This document shows, in pieces, positions 16,577 through 25,139 of a DNA stretch of 64,000 nucleotides; position 1 is the stretch's first letter; the number at the start of each line of letters is the position of its first letter. The DNA is from Bacteroidota bacterium (lineage in GTDB: Bacteria > Bacteroidota > Bacteroidia > Chitinophagales > Chitinophagaceae), in contig JADJSG010000006.1 of the NCBI GenBank assembly GCA_016711825.1, positions 310,001-374,000 on the forward strand, given 5' to 3'. Under the pieces are notes generated by a model. That model was not told where the DNA came from and ran no database searches. It saw only the letters and a list, made by a program, of their open reading frames with translations. The translations under genes were made by a program, and so were the position numbers.

Positions 16577-17808
16577 ATCGTATCCAAACTCTTTTCAGCA
16601 ATACTTTTTGCGGCTAAGTATCCACTGCTCCAGGCATGTTGAAAATTAAATCCTCCTGTGATACCATCCACATCTAATATTTCGCCTCCGAAATACAAAT
16701 TCGCTACCTTTTTACTTTGTAAGGTATGCCCATCTATATCGTCGAGGGCTATACCACCACAAGTAACAAATTCTTCTTTGAAGGTGGTTTTACCAACAAC
16801 TTCCAAGGAATGGGTAGTTAGGATATGAATGAGTTTATTTTGTTCTTTTGCAGGTAATTCACTCCATTTTGTAAGCAATGAAATAGCACAAGATGCTAAT
16901 AAAAAATCCCACAAACGTTGGGGTAAACTAAAAGGATTTTTACTTCCCATATTATTTCCAGATTGACTTTGTCTGATACCATGCCATTGCTCACGCAAGT
17001 CGTTCTCTGATTGATTGACCCAATTAATCAATAGGGTAAAATGATAATCACATTGTTGTAAATCTCTTGCACCCCATGCTGAAAGTTGCAGTATGGCCGG
17101 ACCGCTCAGTCCCCAATGGGTAATAAGTACAGGCCCTGATGCTGCTAATTTGCTACCTTCTATTTTCACGCTTACCTCTTCTACACTAACGCCCATCAAT
17201 TTGCAAATAGGATGCTGAGGCATGTTAAAAGTAAAAAGGGAAGGTGCGGGGGGATGTATTAAATGAGTTAAGGATTGAAGCCAGTCATATTGTGTTTGTT
17301 TGGGAAAACCACCCGTTGCAATCATCAAATAATCACATTGATAGGTCTGATTTTTTTTATCGGTCAAAACAAATTGTTGATTCAATTTTTCAATTGCTGT
17401 GATATCAGTTTGAAGAACAAGTTTTACCTTATAATGACTTGCTTCATTTAATAAGCAATCGATGATGGTTTGTGAACTGTTGCTTGTTGGAAACATTCTA
17501 CCATCCTTTTCGGTTTGCATAATCACCCCACGTTCGGCAAACCAATCGATGGTATGTTGTGGTGAAAATTGCAGAAGTGATTTTTTCAACAAGGATTTGC
17601 CCCTTGGGTATTTTTTTATCAGTTCGGCCGTTTTGAAACAAGCATGTGTGACATTGCATCGCCCACCCCCACTTACTTTCACTTTTTGCAATACCTTAGA
17701 TTGTTTTTCCAATATGGTAACATCCAGATGCGGATTCATTCTCGCTGCATTTACGGCACAAAAAAAACCTGAAGCCCCACCGCCTATTACTATGAGTTTT
17801 TTTGACAT
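16573..17808 (-). CDS. BaiN/HI0933 family NAD(P)/FAD-dependent oxidoreductase
   Basis: A 411-residue flavoprotein. The N-terminal dinucleotide fold is KLIVIGGGASGFFCAVNAAR (residues 3-22), then the family motif KVSGGGRCNVTHA. The C-terminal FAD segment is NLYFGGEILDVDGITGGFNFQHAWSSGYL (read in parts), which is diagnostic of the HI0933/YhiN group. Its substrate in most bacteria is unknown; the relative BaiN acts on bile acids in gut Clostridia, which need not apply here. Convergent with rocD by a 4-bp overlap. Confidence 0.9.
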   Translation of the reverse strand: MSKKLIVIGGGASGFFCAVNAARMNPHLDVTILEKQSKVLQKVKVSGGGRCNVTHACFKTAELIKKYPRGKSLLKKSLLQFSPQHTIDWFAERGVIMQTEKDGRMFPTSNSSQTIIDCLLNEASHYKVKLVLQTDITAIEKLNQQFVLTDKKNQTYQCDYLMIATGGFPKQTQYDWLQSLTHLIHPPAPSLFTFNMPQHPICKLMGVSVEEVSVKIEGSKLAASGPVLITHWGLSGPAILQLSAWGARDLQQCDYHFTLLINWVNQSENDLREQWHGIRQSQSGNNMGSKNPFSLPQRLWDFLLASCAISLLTKWSELPAKEQNKLIHILTTHSLEVVGKTTFKEEFVTCGGIALDDIDGHTLQSKKVANLYFGGEILDVDGITGGFNFQHAWSSGYLAAKSIAEKSLDTI

Positions 17809-17933
17809 TGAGGTAAAATTAAGTAAAGTATTTTGATGTCATCTATTTATTCTCGACTGATATTTAATTTATTTCAACTCACAAACATTGCATTGTTTAT
17901 CTTTTTAATGGTATGAAAGCATGGCGAAATGAG

Positions 17934-18605
17934 CGTTTGAGGGGAATATCATTCCAGGACAATTTGAATCCCACGATTAAAATAAAGGAGTTATGTTTTA
18001 AGGAAATAAAAATAGCCAAAGGCTATATCCTATTTAAACCAAGAAGGTTTTTGAAACCTTCTTGGTTTAGAAATGTTTTAAGCAAATAAAAATAGCCAAA
18101 GGCTATCAAGAACATAAAGCTTACAAAGGCGCAGCCTTTGAAGAGAGTGTCGTTTGAGAGGAATATCAATCCAGGACAATTTGAATCCTACTATTAAAAT
18201 AAAGGAGTTATGTTTTAAGGAAATAAAAATAGCCAAAGGCTATCAAGAACATAAAGCTTACAAAGGCGCAGCCTTTGAAGAGAGTGGAAATAAAGGAGTT
18301 ATGTTATGTTTTAGTTATGGAAATAAAAATAGCCAAAGGCTATCAAGAACATAAAGCTTACAAAGGCGCAGCCTTTGAAGAGAGTGGAATATCAATACAG
18401 GACAATTTGAATCCTACTATTAAAATAAAGGAGTTATGTTTTAAGCAAATAAAAATAGCCAAAGGCTATCAAGAACATAAAGCTTACAAAGGCGCAGCCT
18501 TTGAAGAGAGTGGAGGCGCAGCCTTTGAAGAGAGTGGAATAAAAATAGTCTAAGGCTTGAAGCACATAAAGCTTACAATGGCGCAGCCTTTGAAGAGAGT
18601 GGATA
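17934..18605. repeat. array of diverged direct repeats (~110-140 bp units) built of nested hairpins
   Basis: Four to five unequal units. Each has, in order: GGAAT-ATC-ATTCC-like and AGGA...TCCT palindromes, ATAAAGGAGTTATGTTTTAA, ATAGCC-AAA-GGCTAT, AACATAAAGCTTAC, AAAGGC-GCA-GCCTTT and GAAGAGAGTG. The ATAGCC hairpin occurs five times plus one decayed copy. The AAAGGC hairpin occurs five to six times, the last ones truncated. Units differ by deletions and by one insertion with a perfect 15-bp hairpin. The array lies between the 5' end of the flavoprotein gene and the 3' end of the M16 gene. Open frames here simply echo the repeat and are not genes. Confidence 0.88.
18036..18068. repeat. perfect 15-bp inverted repeat inside the array
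   Basis: AAACCAAGAAGGTTT, a TTG loop, then its exact complement. It is present only in the first unit of the array and is followed by a second copy of the ATGTTTTAA...GGCTAT segment, so it looks inserted. Confidence 0.8.
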
Positions 18606-18620
18606 GAGTGGTATAGCTAT

Positions 18621-18648
18621 AAAAAAAACCGCCGGTGTTACCGGCGGT
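18621..18648 (-). terminator. terminator of the M16 peptidase pair
   Basis: Perfect 9-bp GC-rich stem (ACCGCCGGT, loop GTT, ACCGGCGGT at 18628-18648). On the minus strand it is followed by eight U (18621-18628). It lies 26 bp past the stop of the M16 gene. Confidence 0.88.
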
Positions 18649-18673
18649 CATTGAATATAAAATTAAAAAAAAA

Positions 18674-20755
18674 CTATTTAAACTCTTCGTCTTTTACACC
18701 TGTATTCACTTCTACACTTTTTAGTTTCATTTCCATCATTTGTGGTCCCATGCTTTGTTTAATCATATTTGGATATTTAAGTCCACCTGCACCATCTTTA
18801 TAATCCATATAATAAGTCGTTTGGGTACTACTTCCTTGTGGACTTGTTTCTGATTGTTCAGATTTTACTTTGTATCCTGTTTTTACATCGTAGTATTCAT
18901 TTACTTTTTCGCCACTTGGTTTAGTAATTTCAATTTGATAGGCAGGAATATCGTTTACTTTTTCCATCCCTTTTAAATCTAATTTATGATCAGGTTTCAA
19001 GTAAGCCATATCGCGAATCATAGCGGCTTCATCAGCATATTCTTTTGCTTCTGCAGCATCAAAATCTTTCTTTTGGCCTTGTGCAGCAGTATATCCTTTA
19101 GTACCATCAAACACTATTTTTTGAAATGACTGACCCATTGCATTTACATCAAGCAACATTTTATTAGGTGCTTTACGAATCGTTTTGATATTGATACTCA
19201 TTCCTTGCATTTCAGTTGTCATGTTGATTGTCATATCCTGTACAGCATTCCATTTATCCTGACCACCTGTTACTTCAATATGTTTTTTAATAATGTCTGA
19301 TGCTGATAAATTATTGGGCATAGGGGCCATTGGTTCGTCTTTTTGTACATTACCATAAAGATCGTATACCGTAACTGGTCCAAATTGTTTTAATTTATCA
19401 ACCACTTGTTTTTTATCACCAGCTACCGTGATGGTTGCAACGCCTGGGGTGATATATTTGTTCGATACTTCCATTACATCTTTAGCAGTTACCGCTTCCA
19501 CATTTTTTAAGTAATTTCTGTAATAGTCTTTTGGCATATTAAATTTACGCTCGTTGATCGCATATCTTGCTAAGGTGCGGGGATCTTCAAGTCCTAAAGC
19601 AAAAGTACCTGCCATGTAATTTTTATATCCATCTAATTCTTCTTGTGATACAGGTTCACTACGAAGGCGATTCATTTCTTTTAATATTTCAGCTACAGAA
19701 CTATCTGTGGCATTGGTTGTGCTGTTTGAGGTAGCCGAAAAACTTCCTGCTCCTGGTAATTCATCTGAGCGAAATGAAGAATAAGAGCCATAAGTCCAGG
19801 CATGTTTTTCTCTTAAGCTTTGAAACAAACGACCAGAGCTTCCACCACCTAAAATACCATTAGCCACTTTTAACTTAATTTCATCCGGATGACCTTGTTT
19901 CATGTCAATAGGGTAAGTTACATCTACCACACTTTGTACAGCACCTGATTTGTTAACCACTGCTACGGTAGCGCCATTTGGTTTTTTAGGTGTTGGATAG
20001 TTCGCACGAGGCACATCCTTTTTTTGCCATTTTCCAAAGTTTTTTTCTACTTGTGCTTTTGCTTCTTCTAAAGTGATATCACCCACGATAGCCATATAAG
20101 CTACATTAGGTCTGAAATAGGTTTCGAAGTATTTTTTACATTTATCAAGTGTAATATTTTCAACTGATTTTTCAGTGGTGATTTCACCATAAGGATGATT
20201 TTTACCAAAGTTTAAAATACGGGTGATGTTTGCACTCATCGCTTCAGGATCGTCTTGTTGTTGAGCAAGTCCTGATTTTGTTTGCTTTTTAAGTTTTTCT
20301 AATTCTTCCTGGGTAAAGTTTGGCTGAGTCAAAACCTCACCAGCAAGTGCTAATAATTTATCTGAATTTTTTTTGAGGGCTTGCATAAAAATACCGTCAC
20401 TGCCTATAGCAAGTGTAGCACCCAATCGATCGAGTTCTTCGTTAAATTTATCTTTACTTTTGGTTTTAGTACCTGAGGTCAATAGCTCACCTACCATATC
20501 TTTAAACCCAACCATATCGCCTTGCATTTCGGGACGTATGTCGAAGTCTATTGAATAATTGACAACAGGTAATTTATGATTTTCAACCACAAATACTTTA
20601 ATACCATTGCTTGATACAAATGATTGTGCTGTTCCCATTTGCACTTCAGGGGCAGGACCTGCTTTGGGTCTGATACTTCTGTCGAGGGGTTGTGCATAGC
20701 TCAACATGCCTATCGACAAAAGAGTGATTAATGAAAATATGATTTTTTGATACAT
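18674..20755 (-). CDS. M16 metallopeptidase-like protein, inactive subunit, with C-terminal LolA-like domain
   Basis: 693 residues from MYQKIIFSLITLLSIGMLSYAQ, a clear signal peptide; an ATG 60 nt upstream would only add a poor leader. Residues ~40-460 carry two M16 (pitrilysin-like) domains, but the HxxEH zinc site is absent: the aligned region reads FKDMVGELLTSGT. The glycine-rich loop GGGSSGRLFQSLREKHAWTYG is kept, as in non-catalytic partner subunits. Residues ~480-693 form a separate beta-rich domain resembling LolA/LolB-type lipoprotein carriers (TGGQDKWNAVQDM...). The active partner lies 114 bp upstream on the same strand. The pair probably forms a periplasmic protease heterodimer. Confidence 0.9.
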   Translation of the reverse strand: MYQKIIFSLITLLSIGMLSYAQPLDRSIRPKAGPAPEVQMGTAQSFVSSNGIKVFVVENHKLPVVNYSIDFDIRPEMQGDMVGFKDMVGELLTSGTKTKSKDKFNEELDRLGATLAIGSDGIFMQALKKNSDKLLALAGEVLTQPNFTQEELEKLKKQTKSGLAQQQDDPEAMSANITRILNFGKNHPYGEITTEKSVENITLDKCKKYFETYFRPNVAYMAIVGDITLEEAKAQVEKNFGKWQKKDVPRANYPTPKKPNGATVAVVNKSGAVQSVVDVTYPIDMKQGHPDEIKLKVANGILGGGSSGRLFQSLREKHAWTYGSYSSFRSDELPGAGSFSATSNSTTNATDSSVAEILKEMNRLRSEPVSQEELDGYKNYMAGTFALGLEDPRTLARYAINERKFNMPKDYYRNYLKNVEAVTAKDVMEVSNKYITPGVATITVAGDKKQVVDKLKQFGPVTVYDLYGNVQKDEPMAPMPNNLSASDIIKKHIEVTGGQDKWNAVQDMTINMTTEMQGMSINIKTIRKAPNKMLLDVNAMGQSFQKIVFDGTKGYTAAQGQKKDFDAAEAKEYADEAAMIRDMAYLKPDHKLDLKGMEKVNDIPAYQIEITKPSGEKVNEYYDVKTGYKVKSEQSETSPQGSSTQTTYYMDYKDGAGGLKYPNMIKQSMGPQMMEMKLKSVEVNTGVKDEEFK

Positions 20756-20869
20756 TTTTATATAATTTGTTTTTTTGATAATTTGAAAATTTTGTTTGTT
20801 GAATAATGTCATCATAAAGGGCTTTAAACATATTTCAATATATGGCCTTACTGATGGGTCATGATTCTA

Positions 20870-22192
20870 TTAACCTTTGCTGCTATCTGGTAAGTAATAC
20901 AATACCAATCGATTGTTTTTAGTAAAATACTTTTTAGCAGCTGCGATCATATCGGCTGTAGTCACTTTCATGTATCTTTCTAATTCAGTATTGATAAGGT
21001 TCGCATTACCATAGTATACATGATAGTTTGCCAGGTTTTCTACAATTCCTAATACGCGTTGGTTTTGATTGACAAAATCTTTTTCGATTTGGTTTTTACA
21101 TTTCGCCAATTCATCTTCGGTGATGCCATTGCTTAATAATTTTTCAATTTCATCATTCATCGATTTTTCAAGCGCTTCTGGGGTTACACCCATATTGCCG
21201 ATACCAAACATCATGGCTAAACCTGGATCTTCAGAAGGCAGGTTAAAAGCACCTGCAGCCACCGCTTTTTGTTCTTTGTCAACCACTTGTTTTTGTAAAC
21301 GAGAGCTTTTACCTTCTGATAATATTTTTGCAACCATTTCGAGTGCATACGCTTCTGGCGTTCCTTGTGCAGGTGTATGATAAGCAAATACGACTGCAGG
21401 CAACTGTACTTTATCTAAATAAGTTACTCTTTTTTCAGCAGTTTGTGCTGGCTCTACAATGTTAGGTCGTGGTATTGGTTTTGTTCCTTTAGGGATGGTA
21501 GAAAAATATTTCTCAACCCAAGCTTTGGTTTGTGCAATATTCAAATCGCCACCGATACTTAATGTAGCATTATTTGGTACATAAAAGGTTTTGTAAAAAT
21601 CAATAAATTCAGGGAGTGTAGCCTGATCGATATATTGAGCTTCGCCTATAGGTGTCCATTGATAAGGATGTTTGGTATAGGCGTTTTTAAATATTTGCTC
21701 AAGTAAATGACCATAAGGGGTATTTTCATAACGTTGTTTTTTTTCTTCTTTTACCACTTTACGTTGGGTTTCAAGTCCAATATCATCAATTTTAGCATGC
21801 AACATTCTTTCACTTTCCATCCATAAGCCTTGCTCTAATTTATTAGAAGGCAGGGTTTCAAAGTAAAAAGTACGATCAAAAGAAGTATTGGCATTGATAA
21901 CGCCACCATTGTTTTGTATCAACTTCATGTATTCACCACGACCAATGTTTTCACTTCCTTCAAACAAGAGGTGTTCAAAAAAGTGGGCAAAACCTGTTCG
22001 TGTTGGGTCTTCATTTTTGGAACCCACATGGTAAAGCACTGAAATGGCAACGGTTGGTACTGTATGGTCTTCATGTAATATAACATGGAGGCCGTTTGGC
22101 AAATCATATTCGGTAAACTTAATGTTTACAGACTGTGCTCTGCTGCCCTGCACCGCGCAGATTGTTAGTAATGAAAAAAGAATTTTTCGCAT
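20870..22192 (-). CDS. M16 zinc metallopeptidase, active subunit
   Basis: 440 residues with a signal peptide (MRKILFSLLTICAVQGSRAQ). The inverted zinc motif HxxEH is intact (His70-Phe-Phe-Glu73-His74 in AHFFEHLLFEGS), with the downstream Glu region ETQRKVVKEEKKQRYEN. It is a periplasmic peptide-degrading enzyme of the pitrilysin/processing-peptidase family, and needs a partner to close the chamber; the next gene supplies a matching inactive subunit. Its -7 element is at 22215-22222 and the shared terminator is past the second gene. Confidence 0.94.
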   Translation of the reverse strand: MRKILFSLLTICAVQGSRAQSVNIKFTEYDLPNGLHVILHEDHTVPTVAISVLYHVGSKNEDPTRTGFAHFFEHLLFEGSENIGRGEYMKLIQNNGGVINANTSFDRTFYFETLPSNKLEQGLWMESERMLHAKIDDIGLETQRKVVKEEKKQRYENTPYGHLLEQIFKNAYTKHPYQWTPIGEAQYIDQATLPEFIDFYKTFYVPNNATLSIGGDLNIAQTKAWVEKYFSTIPKGTKPIPRPNIVEPAQTAEKRVTYLDKVQLPAVVFAYHTPAQGTPEAYALEMVAKILSEGKSSRLQKQVVDKEQKAVAAGAFNLPSEDPGLAMMFGIGNMGVTPEALEKSMNDEIEKLLSNGITEDELAKCKNQIEKDFVNQNQRVLGIVENLANYHVYYGNANLINTELERYMKVTTADMIAAAKKYFTKNNRLVLYYLPDSSKG

Positions 22193-22214
22193 GTTTAAAT
22201 AATTATTTTGGGAG

Positions 22215-22222
22215 CAAAAATA
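22215..22222 (-). promoter_or_regulatory. -7 promoter element of the M16 operon
   Basis: TATTTTTG on the minus strand, matching TAnnTTTG, 22 nt before the ATG at 22192. Confidence 0.45.
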
Positions 22223-22249
22223 ATCGCAAATATCATATGTAAGTTTAAT

Positions 22250-22605
22250 TATTTATAAAAGGTAAGAATAAATTACAAATGGGATGGGAAGGATGATAAA
22301 TTGACACCCCTATTTCATTTTAAACCCATATGATTTATGAAATAGGCCAATTGTATGTAAATCTTACAATAGTAAATGCCAATTGGAATAACATTTATAG
22401 GTATCAAAGAATGCCTAAAATGTAAGCCTCTGATCATATTTGATGTTATGAATTTGTATTTATTGTATTTTAAAGTACCGATTATATACTTATGAGTTTA
22501 ATACTTTATACCAACAACACTGTAAAGAGAATCCATTTTAATTCGCGTAAATGGTATGTGTGGGCATTATACCGAACTTATTCAGCCTACAGAGTAAATA
22601 CATTT
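22250..22605. repeat. intergenic stretch with short repeats shared with other gaps
   Basis: No ORF. TAAATCTTACA-N4-TAAATGCC at 22358-22380 is also found at 5286-5308 with the same spacing. TTATTCAGCCTAC...TAAATACAT at 22578-22603 recurs, with one base change and a one-base shorter gap, at 26568-26592. CCAATTG...CCAATTGG flanks the first motif. These look like remnants of one family of intergenic repeats. Confidence 0.45.
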
Positions 22606-22664
22606 AAAAAGAGAAGGGTTGTTACCTAAAAGATTACTTAATAACCTTTACTTCTCTTCTTTTT
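22606..22664 (-). terminator. possible terminator overlapping the end of the DnaQ/GIY-YIG gene
   Basis: On the minus strand, AAGAGAAG...GGTT near the end of the gene pairs with AACC-CTTCTCTT just after it, followed by U-rich sequence. The loop is long, so this is less certain than the other terminators. Confidence 0.4.
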
Positions 22665-24001
22665 TGTGACAACCATCCCCTGAGTATATCGTTTGCATCA
22701 GGATAATATTTTTTATTTTCAAGGTATGACTTTAGCTCCTCAGTATCTGCAATAGCAGCATATTCATCAAAATATCCATATCCAATATACCTTCTGTTTT
22801 CAACCATTATAAACGCTCGTTCTCCTGCTTGTCGCCCTTTATCAAACACCAAAAAAGTATCCGCTTGAAATGAGTTATTTTTAACCACCTGGTTTACCCG
22901 TAGGTTATAATCTGCTGCCGTTTCAAGTCCAGCACAAATGCCATTGCATTTTTTGATTTGATGATGAAAGCAAACACTTTCCTCCGTAGTGAGTCCACAA
23001 TATTTTAAACAAAGACTGTTTTCCTGTATCCAAAATTCCAGTTTTTCGCGTGCCGCTGCATAACTCGTAAACGATAAAATACTATTGACTGAATTTTCAA
23101 GAGGTACAATCTGAAAGGATTGAATTTTATCTTTTTCAATCAAATCGATACAATGAGTAAACGTATCTTTTTTTCTTGCGGTATTATATATCGGTTTATG
23201 TTTTTTGATTTCTTCCGATTCTAGTAGCAGTGCAATGAGTTCACTACCCGTTTCTACAAAGTCGACATTGGTCAACTCATGAAGTAGTTGTTTCGTTTTT
23301 TTTAAATCGCTATTAAAATGACTCACAGCTCGTTGATACATATCAATACTTTTCCCGATATAAATAATCTGTTGGTTTTTATTTAAAAAATAATAAACCC
23401 CTGTACTGGAAGGCAATTTATCGAGTATATACTTTTTGATATTGTCTATACGCGATGTCATGATTTGATTTAAACTTGCTGTTTTATACTGTGCACTTTG
23501 GGTTTTGAGCTGGAGTAATAAATCAAGTAATTGGGTGGTTGCCACAGCATCACCTTCTGCCCTATGTCTTGCTGTATTTTCAATACCTAAAGAAGCACAT
23601 AAGTTTCCCAATGAATATGATTTTTTGCCTGGCATTAATTTTCGACTTAATCGCACCGTACATAATGTATCACGTTTAAATTTATATCCCAATGAAGCAA
23701 ATTCATCTTTGATAAAATTATAATCAAAACTTGCATTGTGGGCAACAAAAATCTTTCCTTCGGTATAATGAAGAATTTCTTTGGCTACCTCGTGAAATTT
23801 AGGTGCATCCTGCACCATTTCGTTGCTTATACCCGATAAGTTGGTATAAAAACTACCAATAGTACATTCAGGATTAATCAGCGTTGAAAACTTATCGACC
23901 ACTTGCAAACCATCATGCACTACAATACATATATCAATGATTCTTCCTTTTTGAAAAGCATATTTTGGCCCACACGTCTCGATATCTACAATAGCAAACA
24001 T
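22634..24001 (-). CDS. DnaQ-like 3'-5' exonuclease fused to a GIY-YIG (UvrC/Cho-like) nuclease
   Basis: 455 residues in two enzymes. Residues 1-165 are a DEDDh exonuclease: Asp6/Glu8 (VDIET), Asp93 (HNASFDYNF) and His146/Asp151 (HRAEGDA). Residues ~195-275 are a GIY-YIG nuclease (GVYYFLNKNQQIIYIGKS, then the Arg/His helix YQRAVSHF and the Glu of TGSELIALLLESEEIK), close to the N-terminal half of UvrC and to Cho. The last ~180 residues match the region after GIY-YIG in such fusions, with Cys pairs (KYCGL, KKCNGICAG). Similar fusions occur in actinobacteria and Bacteroidota; a DNA-repair role is likely but not shown. Confidence 0.9.
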   Translation of the reverse strand: MFAIVDIETCGPKYAFQKGRIIDICIVVHDGLQVVDKFSTLINPECTIGSFYTNLSGISNEMVQDAPKFHEVAKEILHYTEGKIFVAHNASFDYNFIKDEFASLGYKFKRDTLCTVRLSRKLMPGKKSYSLGNLCASLGIENTARHRAEGDAVATTQLLDLLLQLKTQSAQYKTASLNQIMTSRIDNIKKYILDKLPSSTGVYYFLNKNQQIIYIGKSIDMYQRAVSHFNSDLKKTKQLLHELTNVDFVETGSELIALLLESEEIKKHKPIYNTARKKDTFTHCIDLIEKDKIQSFQIVPLENSVNSILSFTSYAAAREKLEFWIQENSLCLKYCGLTTEESVCFHHQIKKCNGICAGLETAADYNLRVNQVVKNNSFQADTFLVFDKGRQAGERAFIMVENRRYIGYGYFDEYAAIADTEELKSYLENKKYYPDANDILRGWLSQKRREVKVIK

Positions 24002-24008
24002 AGGATTG

Positions 24009-24016
24009 CAAAGGTA
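24009..24016 (-). promoter_or_regulatory. -7 promoter element of the DnaQ/GIY-YIG gene
   Basis: TACCTTTG on the minus strand, only 7 nt before the ATG, implying a leaderless or nearly leaderless mRNA. Confidence 0.5.
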
Positions 24017-24080
24017 ATGGCAAAACAGACAATTGTTTACATGATATCAATGAAAACAACAGATCATAGAATAAAAAATG

Positions 24081-24998
24081 CTATGCCCTAAAAGATTTTA
24101 ATTGATCAGCATAGGCTTTTGGACACATGTGAAAGTGTTTTTTAAACATTTTACTAAAGGTCTGTACATCTGCAAATTGCAGGAGTGCAGCGATCTCAGT
24201 CCATGAATGTTTCCCATCTACAAACAAACGAATTGCTTCATCCATTTTTAATTGTACCATGTATCGATGTGGGCTCACTTGAAAAGTTTCTTTAAATAAA
24301 TGAAAAAAACGGTATTCAGACATTAATAAATCTTTCGCAATATCAGTCATTGAAACATGACTATACAATGAATCATGTATATTGTTTTTAGCATTCATCA
24401 TTTTGCTAAACAATTCATTACGTGTTGATTTTTTAATAGCTGGTATGCTTTTGTAAGCTTTTAAATGAGGCCATTGATGAAATACAAACTGTTTGACAAA
24501 TTCGCATTCAAGCTCTTCAAGTGAAAAAAAAGAATTTGTTTTTACTTGTTGAAACACGGTTTGCATATAATGATGAAAGGCTTTGTTTGATTTATACTTG
24601 ATAAAAAAATCATCCTCTAAAAAGTAATTCGATTTTTCAGTAATGGAAAAATAATGATATGGATTTGAAAATGAATCTATTGCTTGTTGCAATAATGAAA
24701 CATTGATATCTACACATACACCAATATCTTTTTTGTCGTACTCCGCAATTTTTACTTCCCCATAAAACTGATTGGTAGCTACGATATATTCGCCCGTTTG
24801 AATGGTCACTTCCTGCTTTCCATTGTAATACGTTTCTTTGCCATTAATATTATATTTAAACGATACTTTACTCAGTTTGATTTCTTTGTTGAGTAAATTA
24901 ATTTCAGAAATTCTAAAAGGAAATATATCAATATTCGCAATGATATCATTCCAGTTATGCTCATTGAGCAATACGCTATTTTTAATGCTTGTACCCAT
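24081..24998 (-). CDS. AraC family transcriptional regulator
   Basis: 305 residues. The C-terminal ~100 residues hold the two helix-turn-helix units of AraC proteins: SMTDIAKDLLMSEYRFFHLFKETF and the second, SWTEIAALLQFADVQTFSKMFKKHF, ending KAYADQLKSFRA. The N-terminal ~190 residues are a sensor part (cupin-like AraC_N style) with no recognisable ligand site. It is divergent from the hydrolase gene at 25140, with 141 bp between the start codons, the usual layout for a regulator and its target. The inducer is unknown. Confidence 0.9.
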   Translation of the reverse strand: MGTSIKNSVLLNEHNWNDIIANIDIFPFRISEINLLNKEIKLSKVSFKYNINGKETYYNGKQEVTIQTGEYIVATNQFYGEVKIAEYDKKDIGVCVDINVSLLQQAIDSFSNPYHYFSITEKSNYFLEDDFFIKYKSNKAFHHYMQTVFQQVKTNSFFSLEELECEFVKQFVFHQWPHLKAYKSIPAIKKSTRNELFSKMMNAKNNIHDSLYSHVSMTDIAKDLLMSEYRFFHLFKETFQVSPHRYMVQLKMDEAIRLFVDGKHSWTEIAALLQFADVQTFSKMFKKHFHMCPKAYADQLKSFRA

Positions 24999-25118
24999 GA
25001 AGAAACTAAATTAATATACGAATTATGATTTGACAACTTAATTATATCAATGGTTTGAATAAAAGTTGAATGGAAAAAATAAGCAAGAATTGACAATGAC
25101 TTTTATTGATAGTAGAAA

Positions 25119-25126
25119 TACTTTTG
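25119..25126 (+). promoter_or_regulatory. -7 promoter element of the hydrolase gene
   Basis: TACTTTTG, an exact TAnnTTTG match, 13 nt before the ATG at 25140. It lies in the divergent region next to the AraC regulator, which may control it. Confidence 0.5.
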
Positions 25127-25139
25127 TAAAAAATACGCC

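Noticed and set aside
17954..17970. T-arm-like GGACAATTTGAATCC suggesting a tRNA
   Set aside because: No acceptor, D or anticodon arms around it; it belongs to the repeat unit.
18154..18553. Two open frames of 66 and 92 codons with a repeated IKIAKGYQEHKAYKGA-type peptide
   Set aside because: They only translate the noncoding repeat array; units are broken by indels and the frame is not kept between copies.
17934..18605. Possible CRISPR array
   Set aside because: Units are long, unequal and adjacent, with no short identical repeats separated by unique spacers, and no cas genes are nearby.
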